DNA of 64,000 nt from Paenibacillus glycanilyticus NBRC 16618 (lineage in GTDB: Bacteria > Bacillota > Bacilli > Paenibacillales > Paenibacillaceae): positions 124,001-188,000 of the forward strand of contig NZ_BILY01000003.1 of NCBI RefSeq assembly GCF_004000805.1. The letters run 5' to 3'. The position numbers were made by a program, and so were the translations under genes. The notes under the pieces are model-generated. The model did not search any database and was not told the DNA's origin. It worked only from the letters and a program-made list of their open reading frames with translations. Shown piece by piece: positions 52,051-62,200 of this stretch. Every line of letters begins with the position of its first letter. The first letter of the stretch is position 1.

Positions 52051-52917
52051 CTAACGCTCCCGCCAGCCTGACGTCAACTTACGTTCCAATATCGCCACAA
52101 GTTGATACATAATCGTTGCGACTACGGCAATGACAATCAGAGTGGATAAGACGAGGGTGAAGTTAAATACCTGGAAGCCGTAAATCATCAGATAGCCGAG
52201 TCCAAGCTTGGCGACCAGAAATTCGCCGACGATAACCCCGATCCAGGCGAGACCTACATTGACTTTTAAAGCCGATATAATGACCGGAAAAGAGGCAGGC
52301 AGAATGACAAGCCGGAACAGCTGCGCCCTGCTCGCGCCAAACAGCCGGACCACCTTGATATAACCCGCTTCAATCTCTCTGAACCGGTTGTATATATTAA
52401 TCGTTGTGATAATAACCGTTACCGACAAGGTTACCGCCACAATCGAAGTAAAGCCCGGTCCGAGCGTAACGATGAAGAGCGGCCCAAGCGCAACCTTCGG
52501 CAAACTGTTTAAAACGACCAGATAAGGGTCCAGTACTCTCGATAAAAAAGGAAACCACCACAATAGCGCCGCGATTCCGGTACCGACCAGGGTACCGAGC
52601 AGAAATCCGATAATCGTCTCGGACACGGTCATTCCGATATGCGGCCAGATCGAGCCGTCCGCCATCGAATTCCATAGCTGATTGATGATTTTCGTCGGGT
52701 AGCTGAAAAGCAGAGGATCGATCCACTTTTGTCTGCCTGCCGCTTCCCATAGGGCAATGAACAGCAGCAAGATCGCAATCTGTGTTGTGCCTACGGCTGC
52801 AGTGACCCGTCTAGCTTTTTGCTTGAACTGCGAATGAAGCTGTTTCATACCGCTCTCGCGGTCTTCCTCAACGCCGGATAACCATACGTTCTTGCCCGAT
52901 TTCTCTTCCTTAGGCAT
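52051..52917 (-). CDS. ABC transporter permease (SsuC/TauC/ThiX type)
   Basis: About 288 residues from ATG at 52917, overlapping the ATPase stop by 8 bases; the longer frame to 53037 lies inside the ATPase gene. About six helices (QIAILLLFIALWEAAG first) are present, with the BPD motif EAGYIKVVRLFGASRAQLF. It pairs with the next two genes as an importer. Confidence 0.88.
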   Translation of the reverse strand: MPKEEKSGKNVWLSGVEEDRESGMKQLHSQFKQKARRVTAAVGTTQIAILLLFIALWEAAGRQKWIDPLLFSYPTKIINQLWNSMADGSIWPHIGMTVSETIIGFLLGTLVGTGIAALLWWFPFLSRVLDPYLVVLNSLPKVALGPLFIVTLGPGFTSIVAVTLSVTVIITTINIYNRFREIEAGYIKVVRLFGASRAQLFRLVILPASFPVIISALKVNVGLAWIGVIVGEFLVAKLGLGYLMIYGFQVFNFTLVLSTLIVIAVVATIMYQLVAILERKLTSGWRER

Positions 52918-53704
52918 GCCCTCCGCCTCCTTCCGCCCGGTTAAGCTCTGCCCACAGCTGATCGAATACATCCTGAAAGCCCGGAAGCTTGCGCGCCTCC
53001 ATCGGCGTGGCCTGACGGATTTCGTCCGGCACCACAAGCTCCTTCACGATTCTGCCCGGGTTAGCGGCCAGCACGATTACCCGGTCGCTCATGGCCGCGG
53101 CTTCCGCCAGGTCGTGAGTAACGAGAACGGCTGTTTTGCCAAGACGCTTAAGCGTTTCGTCTACCAGATCTTCAAGCTGAAGCTTGATATGCAGATCCAG
53201 CGCGGAAAAAGGTTCATCCAGCAGCATCACTTCCGGATTAGTCGCCAGCATCCGGGCCAAGGCAACACGCTGCCGCATGCCGCCCGAAAGCTCATGAGGG
53301 TACTTCCCGCCCGAACCAGGCAGCCCCAGCTCCGTCAGCAGCCGGTCTACTTCCTTCATCGCCGCGGCCGTCTTCCCGCCGGCAATTTCCAGGCCGATTG
53401 CGGCATTATCCCGGATCGTCCGCCACGGGAACAGGAAATCCTGCTGCAGCATATAGCCGACGAGCCTTGACGGGCCAAGGACAGGCGCTCCCGCGAGAAG
53501 CACCTGCCCTCCGGTTGGAGGAAATAAACCCGCAAGCATGCTGAGAATCGTTGTTTTACCGCAGCCGCTCGGACCGACGAGGCTGACGAACTCACCGCGC
53601 CGAACCGTCAAATTCAAATTCTCGACGGCCAAGGAAGCACCCTTTTCGTTGACGTAGACATGGGACACATCCTTCAGCTCCAGCCGATTATCTTCGCCAG
53701 CCAT
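52910..53704 (-). CDS. ABC transporter ATP-binding protein (SsuB/ThiZ type)
   Basis: A 264-residue protein with Walker A GPSGCGKTT (about 41-49), Q-loop MLQQDFLFPW, signature LSGGMRQR, Walker B VMLLDEPF and H-loop VTHD. It is specific to nitrate/sulfonate/thiamine-precursor transporters by its short QDFLFPW loop. Confidence 0.92.
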   Translation of the reverse strand: MAGEDNRLELKDVSHVYVNEKGASLAVENLNLTVRRGEFVSLVGPSGCGKTTILSMLAGLFPPTGGQVLLAGAPVLGPSRLVGYMLQQDFLFPWRTIRDNAAIGLEIAGGKTAAAMKEVDRLLTELGLPGSGGKYPHELSGGMRQRVALARMLATNPEVMLLDEPFSALDLHIKLQLEDLVDETLKRLGKTAVLVTHDLAEAAAMSDRVIVLAANPGRIVKELVVPDEIRQATPMEARKLPGFQDVFDQLWAELNRAEGGGGHA

Positions 53705-53721
53705 CGAAAGTCCCCCTTATT

Positions 53722-54732
53722 TTATTTCTTAACGTCTTCTATCGATTTCTCGGCAAAGCTGTTATCCACGATTTTGCCGTACTCGGTACGTTCCTTCAGC
53801 TCGCCGGCCTGAGTCATCACGTCAAGAAGGTTATTCCATTCGCCTTCGTCAATTACGGGATCGGTTGCGTAGGAGCCTTGTTGCTTGTAGCGGTCAATGG
53901 AGCTGACCAGGATGTCTTTATCCACGTTGTCAAAGTAAGGGGCTACAACGTCCGCAATCGTTGCGGCATCGTTTTCCTGTACCCACAGCTGCGCGCGGTG
54001 TATGGCATCGGTGAACGATTGGATCGCGGCATTATTTTTCTTGATATAGCTTTGTTTCGCCATAAAGACGGTGTAAGGCAGATGCCCGCTTTCTACGCCA
54101 AAGGAGGCAACCACCTTGCCCGTTCCTTGCTTCTCGAATACGGAAGCCGTTGGTTCAAACAGCTGTACATAGTCGCCCGTGCCGGAAGCGAATGCAGGCG
54201 CGATATTGGCAAAATCGACGTTTTGAATCAGCTCCAGATCCGCATGCGGGTCAATGTTATGCTTTCTTAACGTGAATTCGCCCGCCATTTGCGGCATTCC
54301 GCCTTTTCTTTGGCCGAGGAACGTCGCGCCTTTCAGGTTGTTCCAATCAAAGTTTGCATCATTCCGGGCAACCAGGAACGTACCGTCGGTTTGCGTCAAT
54401 TGAGCAAAGTTGATAACCGGGTCGTCAGAGCCCTGTTGGTACACATAAATCGACGTTTCCGAACCGACAAGCGCAACGTCAATCGTGTTGGAGAGCAGCG
54501 CGGTCATCGTTTTGTCCCCGCCTGCCGTTGTCGTCAGCGTAACGTCCAGCCCTTCATCGGCAAAAAATCCTTTCGCCAGAGCTACATACTCCGGAGCGTA
54601 AAAGACCGACCTCGTTACTTCGCCGATGGTCAGCTTCACCTTCTCCGAGCTTCCCTTGCCGCAGCCGGCCAGCGCGGCTGTTGTCGTCAGCGCCACAATG
54701 AGGAGCAGCGACAGCCATAGCTTCCTTCTCAT
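53722..54732 (-). CDS. ABC transporter substrate-binding lipoprotein (NMT1/THI5-like)
   Basis: A 336-residue protein. Lipobox ALAGC (Cys at 23) and the NMT1 domain (SVFYAPEYVALAKGFFADEGLDV; DVALVGSETSIYVYQQG) are clear. Relatives bind hydroxymethylpyrimidine-like compounds, sulfonates or other small molecules. No thi-box riboswitch is evident in 54733-54880, so the substrate is open. Confidence 0.88.
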   Translation of the reverse strand: MRRKLWLSLLLIVALTTTAALAGCGKGSSEKVKLTIGEVTRSVFYAPEYVALAKGFFADEGLDVTLTTTAGGDKTMTALLSNTIDVALVGSETSIYVYQQGSDDPVINFAQLTQTDGTFLVARNDANFDWNNLKGATFLGQRKGGMPQMAGEFTLRKHNIDPHADLELIQNVDFANIAPAFASGTGDYVQLFEPTASVFEKQGTGKVVASFGVESGHLPYTVFMAKQSYIKKNNAAIQSFTDAIHRAQLWVQENDAATIADVVAPYFDNVDKDILVSSIDRYKQQGSYATDPVIDEGEWNNLLDVMTQAGELKERTEYGKIVDNSFAEKSIEDVKK

Positions 54733-54882
54733 CCGTTAACCTCCCGTGAATACTCAATTAAAGTAAGTAGTAAGTACGATAGCCTATGCAGGAGCAAAAA
54801 AGTCGGTGCATTCCGAACAATGGAGACCCTGTATAGCAAGTGGGCACTCCGAAGTTGTGATCCTTAAACAAAAGCTAACGGA

Positions 54883-54918
54883 ACACAAAAAAAAGAGCCG
54901 CCCCAACAAGGGACGGCT
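54883..54918 (-). terminator. Terminator of the carboxypeptidase gene
   Basis: A stem of AGCCGTCCC and GGGGCGGCT with one mismatch, followed on the minus strand by CTTTTTTTT. Confidence 0.85.
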
Positions 54919-54926
54919 GCTTTCCA

Positions 54927-56438
54927 TTACAGCTTATAAATATCTTTATATTTGCGCTCGAGATAAGTGACCAGATGCTGAGGATCCAGCGGCTTGCCGG
55001 TAACGCTTTGGATCAGCTCCGACGGCGACTTCAGCTTGCCGTACTTGTAGATGCGCTCGGTGAGCCATTCCTTAATCGGTAGCAGCTCGCCGCGGCCGAC
55101 CAGATTCCAGAAGCCGTCAAGCTCGCGCTCCATTGTGTCCGCGATTTGCGCGGCGTACATATTGCCGAGCGAATACGACGGGAAGTAGCCGAACGCGCCG
55201 CCGGACCAGTGAACGTCCTGCAGCACGCCTTCCGCATTAGTCGGAGGAACGATGCCCAGGTACTCTTTGTACTTGTCGTTCCAGATCGCCGGCAGATCGG
55301 CTGCTTTTGCGCCTTCATTAAAGATCATTTTCTCGATCTCGTAACGAATAATAATGTGCAGGTTGTATGTCAGTTCGTCCGCTTCGATCCGGATCAGGGA
55401 AGGCTGCACGACGTTGATGCCGCGGTAGAACTGTTCCACCGATACATCAAGCTGGCCGGGGAATTTCTCCTGCAGCTTGCCGAAATACTGTTCCCAGAAC
55501 GGCTTGCTGCGGCCGATGACATTTTCCCAGAAACGCGACTGCGATTCGTGGATTCCCATCGAGGTGCCCGTGCACAGCGTAGTGCCGATCAGCTCGGGCA
55601 TAATATTTTGCTCGTACAAGGCATGCCCGCCTTCATGAATGGTACCGAACAGCGCGCTGGTCACATCGTCTTCCAGGTAACGGGTCGTAATGCGGACATC
55701 GCCCGGGTTAAGCCCGGTTGCAAACGGATGAACGCTTTCGTCGAGGCGGCCGGCTTCGAAGTTGTAGCCCATCTGGTTCAAGATATACAAGCTGAACGCT
55801 TTTTGCGCTTGCTTATCGTATTTTTGCCCGAGGAAGGAAGTATCCGGCTGATGCGGGGACGCCGCGATTGCCGCAGCAAGCGGCACCAGCTGCTCGCGCA
55901 AGCCGCCGAATACGCGGTCCAGCTCTGCCGTCGTCATTCCAGGTTCATACTGGTCAAGCAAGGTATCATAACGGGTTGCCTTCGGCCCCCACAGATCAAT
56001 AAATTGCTGCGTATAATCGATTACTTTTTCGAGAAGCGGCTGGAAGCTGGCGTAATCGTTGCTTGCTTTGGCTTCCTCCCACTTGGATTCCGCCTGCGAA
56101 GCAAGCACAACGTATTCCTGATAGAGCTTTGGTGGAATTTTGACGCTTCGATCGTAGTCTTTGCGCGTTTCGCTAACGAGCTTCCGTTCAATATCGGATA
56201 ACTGCTCCCGGGCAGCAGGCTGCTCCAGCTCGTTCAAATATTCGCCAAGCTCGGGCGAGGTCGAAAGCTTGAACATGTCGCCGGACAAAGCGCCGATAAC
56301 CTCCGAGCGGGTATCCATTCCTTTTCGCGGCGCCCCGGTCCGAAGATCCCAATACAGAACGCCTAACGCTTCCTCGTAGCTTTTAATTTTACGGATTGTC
56401 TCCAAAAATTTTGCGGTTGTTTCCTTATGTACGGTCAT
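54927..56438 (-). CDS. M32 family metallocarboxypeptidase
   Basis: About 503 residues from ATG at 56438, 8 bases after AAGGTGG. The zinc motif is GTIHEGGHALYEQ (HExxH as HEGGH, about residue 262), with the downstream Glu in MGIHESQSRFWEN. It removes C-terminal residues from peptides in the cytoplasm. The enzyme is close to Bacillus YpwA by layout. Confidence 0.92.
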   Translation of the reverse strand: MTVHKETTAKFLETIRKIKSYEEALGVLYWDLRTGAPRKGMDTRSEVIGALSGDMFKLSTSPELGEYLNELEQPAAREQLSDIERKLVSETRKDYDRSVKIPPKLYQEYVVLASQAESKWEEAKASNDYASFQPLLEKVIDYTQQFIDLWGPKATRYDTLLDQYEPGMTTAELDRVFGGLREQLVPLAAAIAASPHQPDTSFLGQKYDKQAQKAFSLYILNQMGYNFEAGRLDESVHPFATGLNPGDVRITTRYLEDDVTSALFGTIHEGGHALYEQNIMPELIGTTLCTGTSMGIHESQSRFWENVIGRSKPFWEQYFGKLQEKFPGQLDVSVEQFYRGINVVQPSLIRIEADELTYNLHIIIRYEIEKMIFNEGAKAADLPAIWNDKYKEYLGIVPPTNAEGVLQDVHWSGGAFGYFPSYSLGNMYAAQIADTMERELDGFWNLVGRGELLPIKEWLTERIYKYGKLKSPSELIQSVTGKPLDPQHLVTYLERKYKDIYKL

Positions 56439-56574
56439 TATTCCATCCACCTTCCCTATTCCAAATTTGCTCATTTTGAACAGAGCCTATCTTGATCTTA
56501 ACGATTACAAAACGTATAATCAACTTTAACCTTTTTTTGTCGTTAATAGAGTAGAGAGAAGGAGAGAATACTAC

Positions 56575-56895
56575 ATGCGCATAACCTTTACTCCTGCTGC
56601 CGCTAAGTCGCTGACCCCTTACATAGAGGATGGCCGCAAGCAGCTTAAGCTGCTGCATGATACCGAAGGCTGCGGCTGCGTCGTCAGCGGCGTTCCGGCC
56701 CTTCAGCTCATTGAAGAAGGCGGCCCGGATGACCGGCTTGCCCAGGGCGACCCGTTCCCCTTCTGGTACGAGCCTCGTCACGAAGTGTTTTTCGAGCCGG
56801 AGCTCCGCATTGATTACGATGCCGCGCGCGATGCGTACAGCCTCAAGAGCGACAGCCAGATCTATACGCTTGACCTTCGTTTTCTGAAGAACTAA
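56575..56895 (+). CDS. IscA/HesB-like iron-sulfur biosynthesis family protein (YqkB type)
   Basis: A 106-residue protein with an HesB-like fold (ITFTPAAAKSLTPYI, then LLHDTEGCGCVVSGVPAL). The GCGC cysteines differ from the C-x-C tail of classical IscA, as in the YqkB group. AAGGAGAG lies before ATG. It diverges from the carboxypeptidase gene. Confidence 0.85.
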   Translation: MRITFTPAAAKSLTPYIEDGRKQLKLLHDTEGCGCVVSGVPALQLIEEGGPDDRLAQGDPFPFWYEPRHEVFFEPELRIDYDAARDAYSLKSDSQIYTLDLRFLKN

Positions 56896-56928
56896 TATTT
56901 AATCGTTATTATTTAGGAGGTAATTCAC

Positions 56929-57492
56929 ATGAACAATCTGGAAAAAATCTTGAACCACAACAAAGCATTCGTCGAAAACAAGGAATACGAACAATATCTT
57001 ACGGATAAGTTCCCTAACCGCAAAATCGTTGTAGTCACTTGCATGGATACCCGGCTTGTCGAGCTCCTTCCTAAAGCCTTGAACCTGAAAAACGGCGATG
57101 CCAAAATTATCAAAAACGCCGGCGCGATTATTACGCAGCCATTCGGCAACATTATGCGCAGCGTCCTTGTCGCGCTGTATGAGCTGAAAGCGGACGAAGT
57201 ATTTATTATTGCGCACCACGGCTGCGGCATGACCGGCATCGATCCGGATACTGTAGTCGGCCATATGCTGGAACGCGGCATTTCCGAGCAAACGATCAAT
57301 ACGCTCCGTCATTCCGGCGTAGACCTGAACCGCTGGCTGACCGGCTTTGACAACCTGCGCGACAGCGTTGAGAAGAGCGTTAGCATCGTGCGCAACCACC
57401 CGCTTCTTCCGCCGAACACCCCGGTGCACGGCCTTGCCATTCACCCGGACACAGGCGCTCTTGACCTGATCGTGGACGGCTACCAAAAATAG
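56929..57492 (+). CDS. Beta-class carbonic anhydrase
   Basis: A 187-residue protein with zinc ligands in CMDTR (C about 38, with the Asp-Arg pair) and HHGCG (His and Cys about 95-98). It interconverts CO2 and bicarbonate. AGGAGG lies 10 bases before the ATG. A bidirectional terminator follows. The layout matches Bacillus YtiB-like enzymes. Confidence 0.92.
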   Translation: MNNLEKILNHNKAFVENKEYEQYLTDKFPNRKIVVVTCMDTRLVELLPKALNLKNGDAKIIKNAGAIITQPFGNIMRSVLVALYELKADEVFIIAHHGCGMTGIDPDTVVGHMLERGISEQTINTLRHSGVDLNRWLTGFDNLRDSVEKSVSIVRNHPLLPPNTPVHGLAIHPDTGALDLIVDGYQK

Positions 57493-57500
57493 ACCAATCA

Positions 57501-57547
57501 AAAAAGGAACCGAAACCGTGGTTATTCCGCGGTCCGGTTCCTTTTCT
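57501..57547. terminator. Bidirectional terminator
   Basis: AAGGAACCG and CGGTTCCTT, with an inner ACCG/CGGT, form a long stem flanked by A-run and T-run. It serves the carbonic anhydrase gene and the convergent DUF309 gene; it overlaps the 3' end of the latter. Confidence 0.88.
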
Positions 57548-58055
57548 TCGTTTCGATGGCTGCTGCCCTCTCCGCCAATACGTCACTGCGGTCTCGCAAT
57601 TTGTGACGGTGAATCAACGCATCCGCATCCATGGGACTGCTGCTTCCCCATTCCGCTTGCAAGGATTGGCAAAGCTGAATGCATTGCCGCTCAAGCTCGG
57701 GGTCTTTTACGATAAGCGTTATGTCTTGATAAGGCGGCGATTGACCCATTTGCAGATTGTTGTATCTGCGCGACAGATCCGCGATAGCACGCGTTCCATC
57801 CAGTCCTAACCGTTCAAGCGAGGACCGATCCAGCTTTCCGAGTGCCTTTTCATACATTTTTAACGCACCCTTCGCATTGCCCCGCCGCTCATGATATTGC
57901 CCAACCGCAAGCTGGATGAGTCCCACCCAGAGCAATGCCCGCGGATCGCCCGGATGCTCCTTCCAGTACTCCTCCAGAAGTTCATGGCATTCGAAGAAAT
58001 CCCGCGTCCCGTTAAACTCCGCCAAGTACGATACGTAGGCAGATGGATAATTCAT
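57522..58055 (-). CDS. DUF309 family protein
   Basis: A 177-residue helical protein with the DUF309 signature FFECHELLEEYWKEHPG and GLIQLAVGQYHERRGN. The function of the family is unknown; it has TPR-like repeats. The C-terminus TKKRNRTAE lies in the terminator stem. AAAGGAGAG precedes the ATG. Confidence 0.88.
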   Translation of the reverse strand: MNYPSAYVSYLAEFNGTRDFFECHELLEEYWKEHPGDPRALLWVGLIQLAVGQYHERRGNAKGALKMYEKALGKLDRSSLERLGLDGTRAIADLSRRYNNLQMGQSPPYQDITLIVKDPELERQCIQLCQSLQAEWGSSSPMDADALIHRHKLRDRSDVLAERAAAIETKKRNRTAE

Positions 58056-58082
58056 AGGGGTTCTCTCCTTTGCATATATATG

Positions 58083-58104
58083 TTTTGGTACATTGTGTAC
58101 AAAA
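58083..58104. promoter_or_regulatory. Near-palindromic site between divergent genes
   Basis: TTTTGGTACATTGTGTACAAAA pairs with itself except one base. It lies between the DUF309 start (minus) and the secreted protein gene (plus). It could be an operator; no regulator is known. Confidence 0.35.
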
Positions 58105-58192
58105 ATATTTTGAAACCTCCGTTAATATTAGCCGTAAATGTGTATCATAGCAATGATTGAGCTACACATTGAAGCAGGAGGAGACGTACACA

Positions 58193-58621
58193 ATGAAAAA
58201 AGGGTTACTGGTCATCATGGCTTTCGCTTTGTTCCTGACTTTTGGTCTAGGCCAAGCGGATGCTGCAAAACGAGGCGGCGGATTCAAATCGCCAAAACAA
58301 AGCTACACGCAAACGCCTAAGAAACAAGCTAACGTACAGGAGTCTAATTCCGGTACCAAGACTGGGGCAACAACGAACAAAACCGGCGCAGCAACAACGA
58401 ACAAAGGCTTTTTCAGCGGCGGCGGCTTTATGAAAGGGATGTTAATCGGCGGTCTCGCGGGCATGCTGTTCGGCGGTCTGCTTGGCAACATGGGCGGCAT
58501 GGGTCAATTCTTCGGCCTCCTCATTAACCTGATTGCGATCTTTGTTCTGGTAAGAATCGTTATTTCGCTGTTCCGAATGTTCAAGAAGAAAAACAATCCC
58601 GATACGCGGAGACCTTACTAA
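58193..58621 (+). CDS. Secreted/membrane Gly-rich protein
   Basis: A 142-residue protein from ATG at 58193, after GGAGGAG. Signal peptide (LLVIMAFALFLTFGLGQADA, 5-24), then a Lys/Thr/Asn-rich linker, a Gly-rich segment (GGGFMKGMLIGGLAGMLFGG) and a membrane helix (LLINLIAIFVLVRIVISLF). The layout is like Tim44-type preprotein translocase subunit relatives in Firmicutes. The role is unknown. It is followed directly by the YxcD gene. Confidence 0.75.
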   Translation: MKKGLLVIMAFALFLTFGLGQADAAKRGGGFKSPKQSYTQTPKKQANVQESNSGTKTGATTNKTGAATTNKGFFSGGGFMKGMLIGGLAGMLFGGLLGNMGGMGQFFGLLINLIAIFVLVRIVISLFRMFKKKNNPDTRRPY

Positions 58622-58906
58622 ATGATACGAATTTACACGGACGAAATTATTAATGCCGTTTGTCTGCATATGGCAGATCGAAGAGGCGTGCAACCTTCGG
58701 ACGTGGAGGTGCAGCTGGCTTGGGACGAAGAGTACGGCTTCACCGCGGAAGTATGGGTTAGCGGTCGGAGCCAATATATCATTGAAGCGAATCTGCTCGA
58801 AGCCATCGAGCAATATATGTACCGGCAGTACAACCGCCGAGTCTTCCGCACCAACATTAAGCTGGATGTGGACGAAGAGGAAATGTGGGCGGATATCGAA
58901 GAGTAA
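58622..58906 (+). CDS. YxcD-family (DUF2653) protein
   Basis: A 94-residue protein beginning IRIYTDEIINAVCLHMADRR, with VEVQLAWDEEYGFTAEVWV. It matches the DUF2653 family of small Firmicute proteins. The ATG touches the previous stop, so the two are translationally coupled. Function unknown. Confidence 0.85.
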   Translation: MIRIYTDEIINAVCLHMADRRGVQPSDVEVQLAWDEEYGFTAEVWVSGRSQYIIEANLLEAIEQYMYRQYNRRVFRTNIKLDVDEEEMWADIEE

Positions 58907-58917
58907 CCGGGCATGTG

Positions 58918-58955
58918 AAAGCCTCCAATCCTTAAGGGTTGGAGGCTTTTCTATT
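58918..58955 (+). terminator. Terminator after the YxcD gene
   Basis: AAGCCTCCAA and TTGGAGGCTT pair perfectly and are followed by TTCTATTT on the plus strand. It also lies before the 52-residue minus gene's end. Confidence 0.9.
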
Positions 58956-58975
58956 TCAATCAAGCGCAAGAGTTT

Positions 58976-59134
58976 CTAGGCGTCGCCAGACTGCTTCTCC
59001 TCTTGTCTCTTTCGGTCATTCGCCCATGCCTGATCAACGGCTTCTTGCGCAATATCCCGCTTCGGCAGATTCAGGTATATAATGAGCAGCAAGATCGAGT
59101 TCATCAAAGTTAATAGGAATGTAAGCACAAGCAC
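58976..59134 (-). CDS. Small membrane protein (52 residues)
   Basis: GTG at 59134 with GGAGGGAAG upstream, TAG at 58976. A single hydrophobic helix (LTFLLTLMNSILLLIIYLNL) is followed by a charged soluble tail (PKRDIAQEAVDQAW). The role is unknown; small single-span proteins like this are often membrane regulators. Confidence 0.6.
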   Translation of the reverse strand: MLVLTFLLTLMNSILLLIIYLNLPKRDIAQEAVDQAWANDRKRQEEKQSGDA

Positions 59135-59216
59135 GGGCGCTTCCCTCCGGTTCGTTTAAGCTTGCATTTACGTTTTCTGTCACAAGCCGCATTTTCCTAT
59201 ATCTTCTATCCTGTCC

Positions 59217-62200
59217 TTACATATTCCTCCTGTACTGGCCGCCAACTTCAAATAACGCATCCGTAATTTGGCCAATCGATGCGCTTTTTACAACCTCCAT
59301 TAAGGCTTCGAACAGATTGCCTCCGGATACCGCCGCCTCCTTCAAAGCCTCCAAGGCGCCCGAGCATTCCTCCTGGTGTTTCATCTGAAAAGCCTGCAAT
59401 TGGCGGATTTGAGCCCGCTTCTCTGTTTCCGTCGACCTTGCCAGCTCGATATCCGTGCGTAACTCTTCGGGGTTGGGATTGAGGAACGTGTTCACTCCGA
59501 TAATCGGCAGCTCCCCGGCATGCTTTTTCTGCTCATAGAATAAGGATTCTTCCTGGATCTTCCCCCGCTGATACTGGGTTTCCATTGCGCCAAGAACGCC
59601 GCCGCGCTCATGGATGCGCAAAAATTCCTGCAGCACCGCTTCTTCCATCAGGTCGGTGAGCTCCTCCACGATAAAAGAGCCCTGCAGCGGATTCTCGTTC
59701 TTCGCCAGTCCAAACTCCCGGTTGATAATAAGCTGGATCGCCATCGCCCGGCGGACGGAATTTTCCGTAGGGGTGGTGACCGCCTCGTCATACGCATTGG
59801 TATGCAAGGAGTTGCAATTATCGTAGGTAGCCATTAACGCCTGCAGAGTAGTCCGTATATCGTTAAAATCCATCTCCTGCGCGTGCAGCGAGCGGCCTGA
59901 TGTCTGGATATGGTATTTCAGCTTCTGGCTGCGTTCGTTAGCCCCGTATTTAAATTTCATGACGGTTGCCCAGATGCGCCGCGCCACGCGACCCATAACG
60001 CTGTATTCCGGATCAAGGCCATTGCTGAAGAAAAAGGATAGATTCGGAGCAAAATCATCGATAGACATGCCCCGCGCCAAATAATACTCGACGTAGGTAA
60101 AGCCGTTCGCAAGCGTAAACGCCAGCTGCGTGACCGGATTGGCGCCGGCCTCCGCGATGTGGTAACCGCTTATGCTGACGGAATAATAATGCCGTACGCC
60201 GTGATCGATGAAATATTGCTGGATGTCTCCCATCATTTTGAGCGAAAATTCCGTACTGAAAATGCAGGTATTCTGTCCCTGATCCTCCTTCAAAATATCG
60301 GCCTGCACCGTACCGCGAACGGATCGAAGCGCTCCAGCCTTAATGCTCCGGTATTCTGCTTCATCGGGCTGACGGCCGTTATCCGCGGCGAATTTTTCCA
60401 CCTGCTGATCGATCGCCGTATTCATGAACATGGCCAGCAGGATAGGCGCCGGTCCGTTAATCGTCATCGATACGCTGACGGAAGGATGGCATAGATCAAA
60501 GCCTTCGTAAAGCTTTTTCATATCCTCAAGGGTACACACATTAACTCCGCTATTTCCGATTCTTCCGTATATATCGGGCCGGTCGCTCGGATCCTGGCCG
60601 TATAAGGTTACGCTGTCGAAGGCGGTGGATAACCGCTTGGCTTCGTCATTCCGGCATAAATAGTGGAACCGGCGGTTCGTCCTCTCGGGTGATCCTTCTC
60701 CCGCAAACTGGCGTTTAGGCTCTTCGTCGGTTCGCTTGAAGGCAAATACGCCAGCCGTATAAGGAAAATACCCGGGCAGGTTCTCCTTCAGAAGCCAGCG
60801 GAGAAGCTCGCCCGACTCATGGAATTTGGGGAGACTGACTCTGGGCACCGCGCTGCCCGAAAGCGATTCCAGTACAACCGGCCGGTAAAGATTGCGAATG
60901 GTCGGCCAATCGGCCAGCTGCTTCCGGCAATCCGGGCGCAGCTGTTCTTCCCATTCTGCCGCCATTGCATCAAGCTTATCCGCGAAAAGCGCCGTTTCCT
61001 CTCTCGTTAGAAGCCGTTCCTGATTGGCATAAATTAGCTGCCTTGTGCCCTTCAGCTGAGCAAGCGTGCGGACAACCGCAACCTGATCCTCGATATCCTT
61101 CTTATACTGCCGGACCGTCTGAACAATCTCGCGCAAATATCCGGTTCGTTCCTGCGGAATAATCAGGTTTCTCTTGGTTGCTCTAATACCGGAATCCTCA
61201 AGCCGAAACGGCCAGCTTCCGCCCATTTTGTCCTGGGCAAGCTCCATCACATGCCGGAAGAGCATCGTTACGCCGGGATCGTTGAATTGACTCGCCATCG
61301 TCCCGAATACCGGAAGCTCCTCGTTGGGAACCCTGTCAAGCCTTCTGCTTCGCTTGTACTGCTTGCGGACATCCCTCAAGGCATCCTCTGATCCTTGGCG
61401 TTCAAATTTGTTAATGACGATAATGTCGGCGTAATCAATCATATCAATCTTCTCCAGCTGGCTAGGTGCTCCGTATTCGCTGGTCATGACATACATGGCA
61501 ATATCGCATAGCTCTACAATGGCAGCATCTCCTTGGCCAATTCCGCTAGTCTCGACAATTACAAAGTCGTAGCCCGCTTGCTTGACGATCGCGATCGCGT
61601 CACCTGTGGCTTCGCTGATCTCCGACCTGGATTTCCTTGTCGCCATGCTGCGCATGTAAGCACGCGGATCATGTATGGCGTTCATTCGGATCCTGTCCCC
61701 AAGAAGAGCCCCGCCGGATTTCATCTTCGTTGGATCTACCGAAATGACGGCAATCGAACGGTTCGGAAAATAGTCCAGGAACCGGCGCACAAGCTCATCC
61801 GTCAAGGAGCTTTTGCCGGCGCCGCCCGTTCCGGTTATCCCTATCACAGGCACGCCGGGAACTTGTTCCTTCAGCTGTTGCAATACATTTACGGTACCGT
61901 CATCTGCGGAAACGCCCGCCGCCATATCCTCGGCTGAAGAGATCAGTCTTGCAATCGCTCCCCAGTTGCGCTGCTTCACCAGCTTAAGATCCTGTTCAGC
62001 CTGTCTCGGCGTCGGATGATCGCAAGCTTCGATCATGGCATTGATCATCCCCTGCAGCCCCATCCTACGGCCATCCTCAGGGGAAAACACTTTGGCGACG
62101 CCGTAACGCTCCAACGCCTCAATCTCGGAGGGAATAATAACGCCGCCTCCGCCTGCGAATAGTTTGATATGTCCGGCTCCGGCTTGCTTCAGCACATCCA

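Noticed and set aside
54733-54880. TPP riboswitch before the NMT1-type importer
   Set aside because: I could not find the conserved thi-box core or a matching terminator stem.
55146-56201. Plus-strand frame of 351 codons opposite the M32 peptidase
   Set aside because: The opposite strand carries a complete HEGGH peptidase with a ribosome site; this frame has none.
56899-57501. Minus-strand frame of 200 codons opposite the carbonic anhydrase
   Set aside because: It is a mirror of a gene with clear zinc ligands and ribosome site.
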